From Rubrobacter sp. (GTDB lineage: Bacteria > Actinomycetota > Rubrobacteria > Rubrobacterales > Rubrobacteraceae), in the NCBI GenBank assembly GCA_013697825.1, contig JACCWD010000118.1, positions 1-34,033 of the forward strand: a DNA stretch of 34,033 nucleotides. Reading direction: 5' to 3'. The notes beneath the pieces were generated by a model, which saw only the letters and a program-made list of their open reading frames with translations, was not told the origin of the DNA and searched no databases. Of this stretch, positions 32,012-34,033 are shown piece after piece. The position numbers were made by a program, and so were the translations under genes. How positions within the stretch are numbered: position 1 is the stretch's first letter; the number at the start of each line of letters is the position of its first letter.

Positions 32012-32100
32012 GTGAGGTCGCTCCGCTCGCGGTTCTTAGTTCTTGGCTAAAAACTAAGAACTAAGAACCGCGAGCGGAGCCGAAGGCGAAGCGACCTCAC
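32012..32100. repeat. Heptad-built palindrome, copy 5, with a perfect 25-bp stem
   Basis: Arms 32020-32044 and 32056-32080 are perfect inverted repeats around an 11-nt loop with a CTAAAAA unit. An outer 10-bp pair, 32012-32021 and 32091-32100, adds a second nested inversion with a 10-bp asymmetric insert. TTCTTAG units make the left arm and CTAAGAA units the right. The right end includes the stop codon of the BCCT gene (32097-32099), and the left end lies 40 bp upstream of the polX start, so it could end the BCCT transcript before polX. Confidence 0.85.
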
Positions 32101-33789
32101 TTCCCCCTTCTCGGGGCGGCCGCCGTCGGCTGGCTCGCGCCCCCGACCGGGGCTTCCTCGGCGGCTTCGCTCGTCTCCGGCCCGCTCGGTTCGGCGGGGG
32201 TTTCATCGAACTCGGCTCGGAGGGATTTCATGAGGGATACGCATATGCACATCATGACTATGGAGAACGGGACGGCGGCGGTGATCGTGGCGGTTTGGAG
32301 GGCGTTGAGCCCCCCCGCGTAGAGTAGCACCGAGGCGAAGAGGGCGATTATGAGACCCCATGTGAGCTTCACCGCCGGGGCCGGGTTCTCCGAGCCGTCG
32401 GTGGACATGCTCCCGAGGACGAACGTCGCCGAGTCGGCGGACGTAACGAAGAAGATGCTCACGAGCACGATCGCCACTATGGAAACCACCGCCCCAAGCG
32501 GGAGCGAGGAGAGCGTGTCGAAGAGAGCGGTCGGGAGGTCGGTGGCGGCGGTCTCGGCGATGTTCCCGCCCTCGAAGAGGTCGAGGTATATGGCCGTGCC
32601 GCCGAAGATCGTGAACCATATGAAACTGAGGATGGTCGGGGCGAAGATCACACCGAGGACGAACTCTTTTATGGTGCGCCCTTTGGAAATCCGGGCTATG
32701 AACGTCCCGACGAACGGCGCCCACGAGACCCACCACGCCCAGTAAAAGAGCGTCCATCCTTCCGCCCACGCGCCGTTCGCCTCGAAGACGGGGGTTTGGA
32801 AGCTCATCGGGACTATGTTCCCGAGGTACGTCCCGATCGTCTTCGTGAACGTCTCGACGAGGAAGACCGTCGGCCCCGCGAAAAGCACGAAAAGCATGAG
32901 GCACAATGCGATCACCATGTTTATGAGGCTGAGTATGAGTATGCCTTTGTCCACCCCGGTTGCCGCCGATATGAGATACGCGACCGTGAGGACGGAGATG
33001 ATGATGAGTTGCGTGGTGAATCCGCTCGGCGCGTCGAAGACGTATGTGAGGCCACCATTCAATTGCAAAGCGCCGAGGCCGAGCGCGGTCGCCACTCCCG
33101 CCGAGGCCGAGCGCGGTCGCCACTCCGAAGAGGACGGCGACGATCGCGAGTATGTCCACCGTCTTCCCGAGCGGCCCGTCCACGCGGTTTCCGAAGAGCG
33201 GACGAAGTGTCGCGCTCACGAGGTTTCCGCCGCCTTTTCGGAAGCCGAAGTACGCGATCGCCATGGCGACGACGGCGTACACGGCCCACGGGTGGAGTCC
33301 CCAGTGGAAGAAGGTGTATTGCAAACTCGTTTCCGCCGCTTGCGGAGTATTCGGTTCGGCCATGCCGTATGGGGTCGTGCCTAGGTGGGAGGCGGGTTCG
33401 CCGACGCCCCAGAAAAGGAAGCTAAGGCCGACTCCGGCGGCGAAGAGCATCGAGATCCAGCTAATCGTGGAGAATTCCGGGCGGTCGGAGTCCCGCCCGA
33501 GGCGTATCTTCCCGTACTTCGAGAAAGCCAAATATCCGACGAAGAGGAGGAAGCCGGTGACTGCGAGGAGGTACACCCATCCGAAGCTCGAAATGACGTA
33601 GTCGAGGACAGTGTCGAAGGTGGTTCCGAGGCTCGACGGGGAGCTTGCGCCCCAAACGACGAAAGCCGCCGAAAGCACGACGGAGATCCAGAAAACCGGC
33701 CCGATCTGGCGCCTCAAATTCCGTACCACGAACATCTCCCTTCCCGATCTATGCTCGAACGCGAGACGGGACTTTTCGAGTCGTTTCAT
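32097..33789 (-). pseudogene. BCCT family (betaine/choline/carnitine) transporter, frameshifted by a 28-bp duplication
   Basis: Both halves of a BCCT transporter are present in different frames. The first part (from ATG 33789, about 220 residues) has LFWGVGEPASHLG, FFHWGLHPWAVYAVVAM and LFGVATALGLG. The second, from about 33095, has WAWWVSWAPFVGTFIARISKGRTIKEFV, the family core, and VTSADSATFVLGSMS. A perfect 28-bp tandem duplication (33071-33126) shifts the frame by one; deleting one copy joins the halves into a 554-residue protein reading ATALGLGALQLNGGL. The gene would take up compatible solutes under osmotic stress. As given it encodes a chimeric product that stays open in the wrong frame. 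It could be a recent mutation, slippage-prone switch or assembly error. A shorter start at the ATG of MFVVRNLRRQ is possible. Confidence 0.88.
33071..33126. repeat. Perfect 28-bp tandem duplication inside the BCCT gene
   Basis: 33071-33098 is repeated exactly as 33099-33126. The length is not a multiple of three, so it is the cause of the frameshift. Confidence 0.95.
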
Positions 33790-33834
33790 CGCGCCGTCTC
33801 ACGAGAAGCATGCCTTTTGGCTTGTGGTTGCTCG

Positions 33835-33863
33835 TTACATTACTCGACTTCCCCGGAATGTAA
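33835..33863. promoter_or_regulatory. Inverted repeat upstream of the BCCT gene
   Basis: TTACATT (33835-33841) and AATGTAA (33857-33863) are perfect 7-bp inverted arms with a 15-bp spacer, 45 bp before the BCCT start. On the minus strand a TTTACA -35-like sequence overlaps one arm. It may be the operator of an osmotic-stress regulator; the regulator is unknown. Confidence 0.45.
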
Positions 33864-33935
33864 AGCCGGGGCCGAAGCCATGCGGTGATCGAATCGCCTC
33901 CATACATAACCTGAGTTGCCCCCTACAGGCATTGG

Positions 33936-34033
33936 ATGGAAAAAGCCAGAAGGAAGCAGACTATCTTTAGCTCGAAGCCCCTCGCCGTCACCGCGTGGAT
34001 CTTTCTTGAGAACATGCGGCTCAATTCGCCGAA
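33936..34033 (+). CDS. Possible start of a gene running off the right edge
   Basis: An open frame from ATG 33936 (MEKARRKQTIFSSKPLAV) continues to the end of the window, 32 codons. It has no clear ribosome site and is too short to identify. Its composition is less GC-biased than neighbouring spacer. Apart from this and the inverted repeat, 33790-34033 shows nothing recognisable. Confidence 0.25.
   Translation, partial: MEKARRKQTIFSSKPLAVTAWIFLENMRLNSP

Overview
The window is a GC-rich (low-to-mid 60s % by eye) bacterial chromosomal segment that reads as actinobacterial. Three different luciferase-like (LLM) F420-type oxidoreductases, an Eis-like acetyltransferase, a two-subunit class I fumarase, a PadR regulator and a secreted protein with an LAxTG sorting signal all fit a deep-branching actinobacterium (Rubrobacter- or Thermoleophilia-like). 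That placement is inference; there is no rRNA or other phylogenetic marker here. I saw no tRNA, rRNA, CRISPR array, insertion sequence or prophage.

Layout. 1-2718: a truncated membrane-anchored protein, a gene-poor stretch, an Rv1855c-like LLM oxidoreductase and a PduO-type cobalamin adenosyltransferase, all on the minus strand. 2924-5151: a single-ring AAA ATPase with an unfamiliar Cys-containing N-terminal domain (probably leaderless mRNA), then a VapB/VapC-like pair whose PIN toxin has Lys where the family has a catalytic Glu. 5166-8091: sugar-isomerase-like TIM barrel, methyltransferase, aminoglycoside/choline-kinase-like phosphotransferase. 8088-10785: a four-gene minus operon (two DUF4188/af470-like monooxygenase paralogues and two small membrane proteins) divergent from padR, with two perfect ATGT-N8-ACAT PadR-type operators between them. 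11078-12247: Eis-like GNAT. 12318-13114: a less GC-rich two-gene cassette, a 50-residue basic protein overlapping a TIR/deoxyribosyltransferase-like protein, a candidate toxin-antitoxin or defence pair. 13124-16957: Fgd-like LLM oxidoreductase, FAD oxidoreductase, AbgT-family transporter. 17057-19268: fumarase beta/alpha and a two-repeat, four-cysteine LAxTG protein with the architecture of a long chaplin. 19501-20040: ogt.

20306-28021 is the metabolic centrepiece: hydantoinase/dihydropyrimidinase, class III aminotransferase, N-carbamoyl-amino-acid hydrolase, cupin, NCS1 permease, LysE exporter and a CPS_4043-like LLM oxidoreductase in one tight plus-strand operon. This matches uptake and breakdown of a hydantoin or dihydropyrimidine to an amino acid. 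No dihydropyrimidine dehydrogenase is present, so the LLM enzyme is the candidate for the missing redox step.

28028-34033: a lipoprotein, trxB, a doubtful acidic ORF, polX and a BCCT-family betaine/choline transporter broken by a perfect 28-bp tandem duplication (removing one copy restores a 554-residue frame). Scattered between genes are palindromic elements built from 7-nt units (TTCTYRG in the left half, CYRAGAA in the right half), flanked by GCGAGCGGAGC-like sequence, at 2768, 10821, 16971, 28544 and 32012; some sit where bidirectional terminators would.
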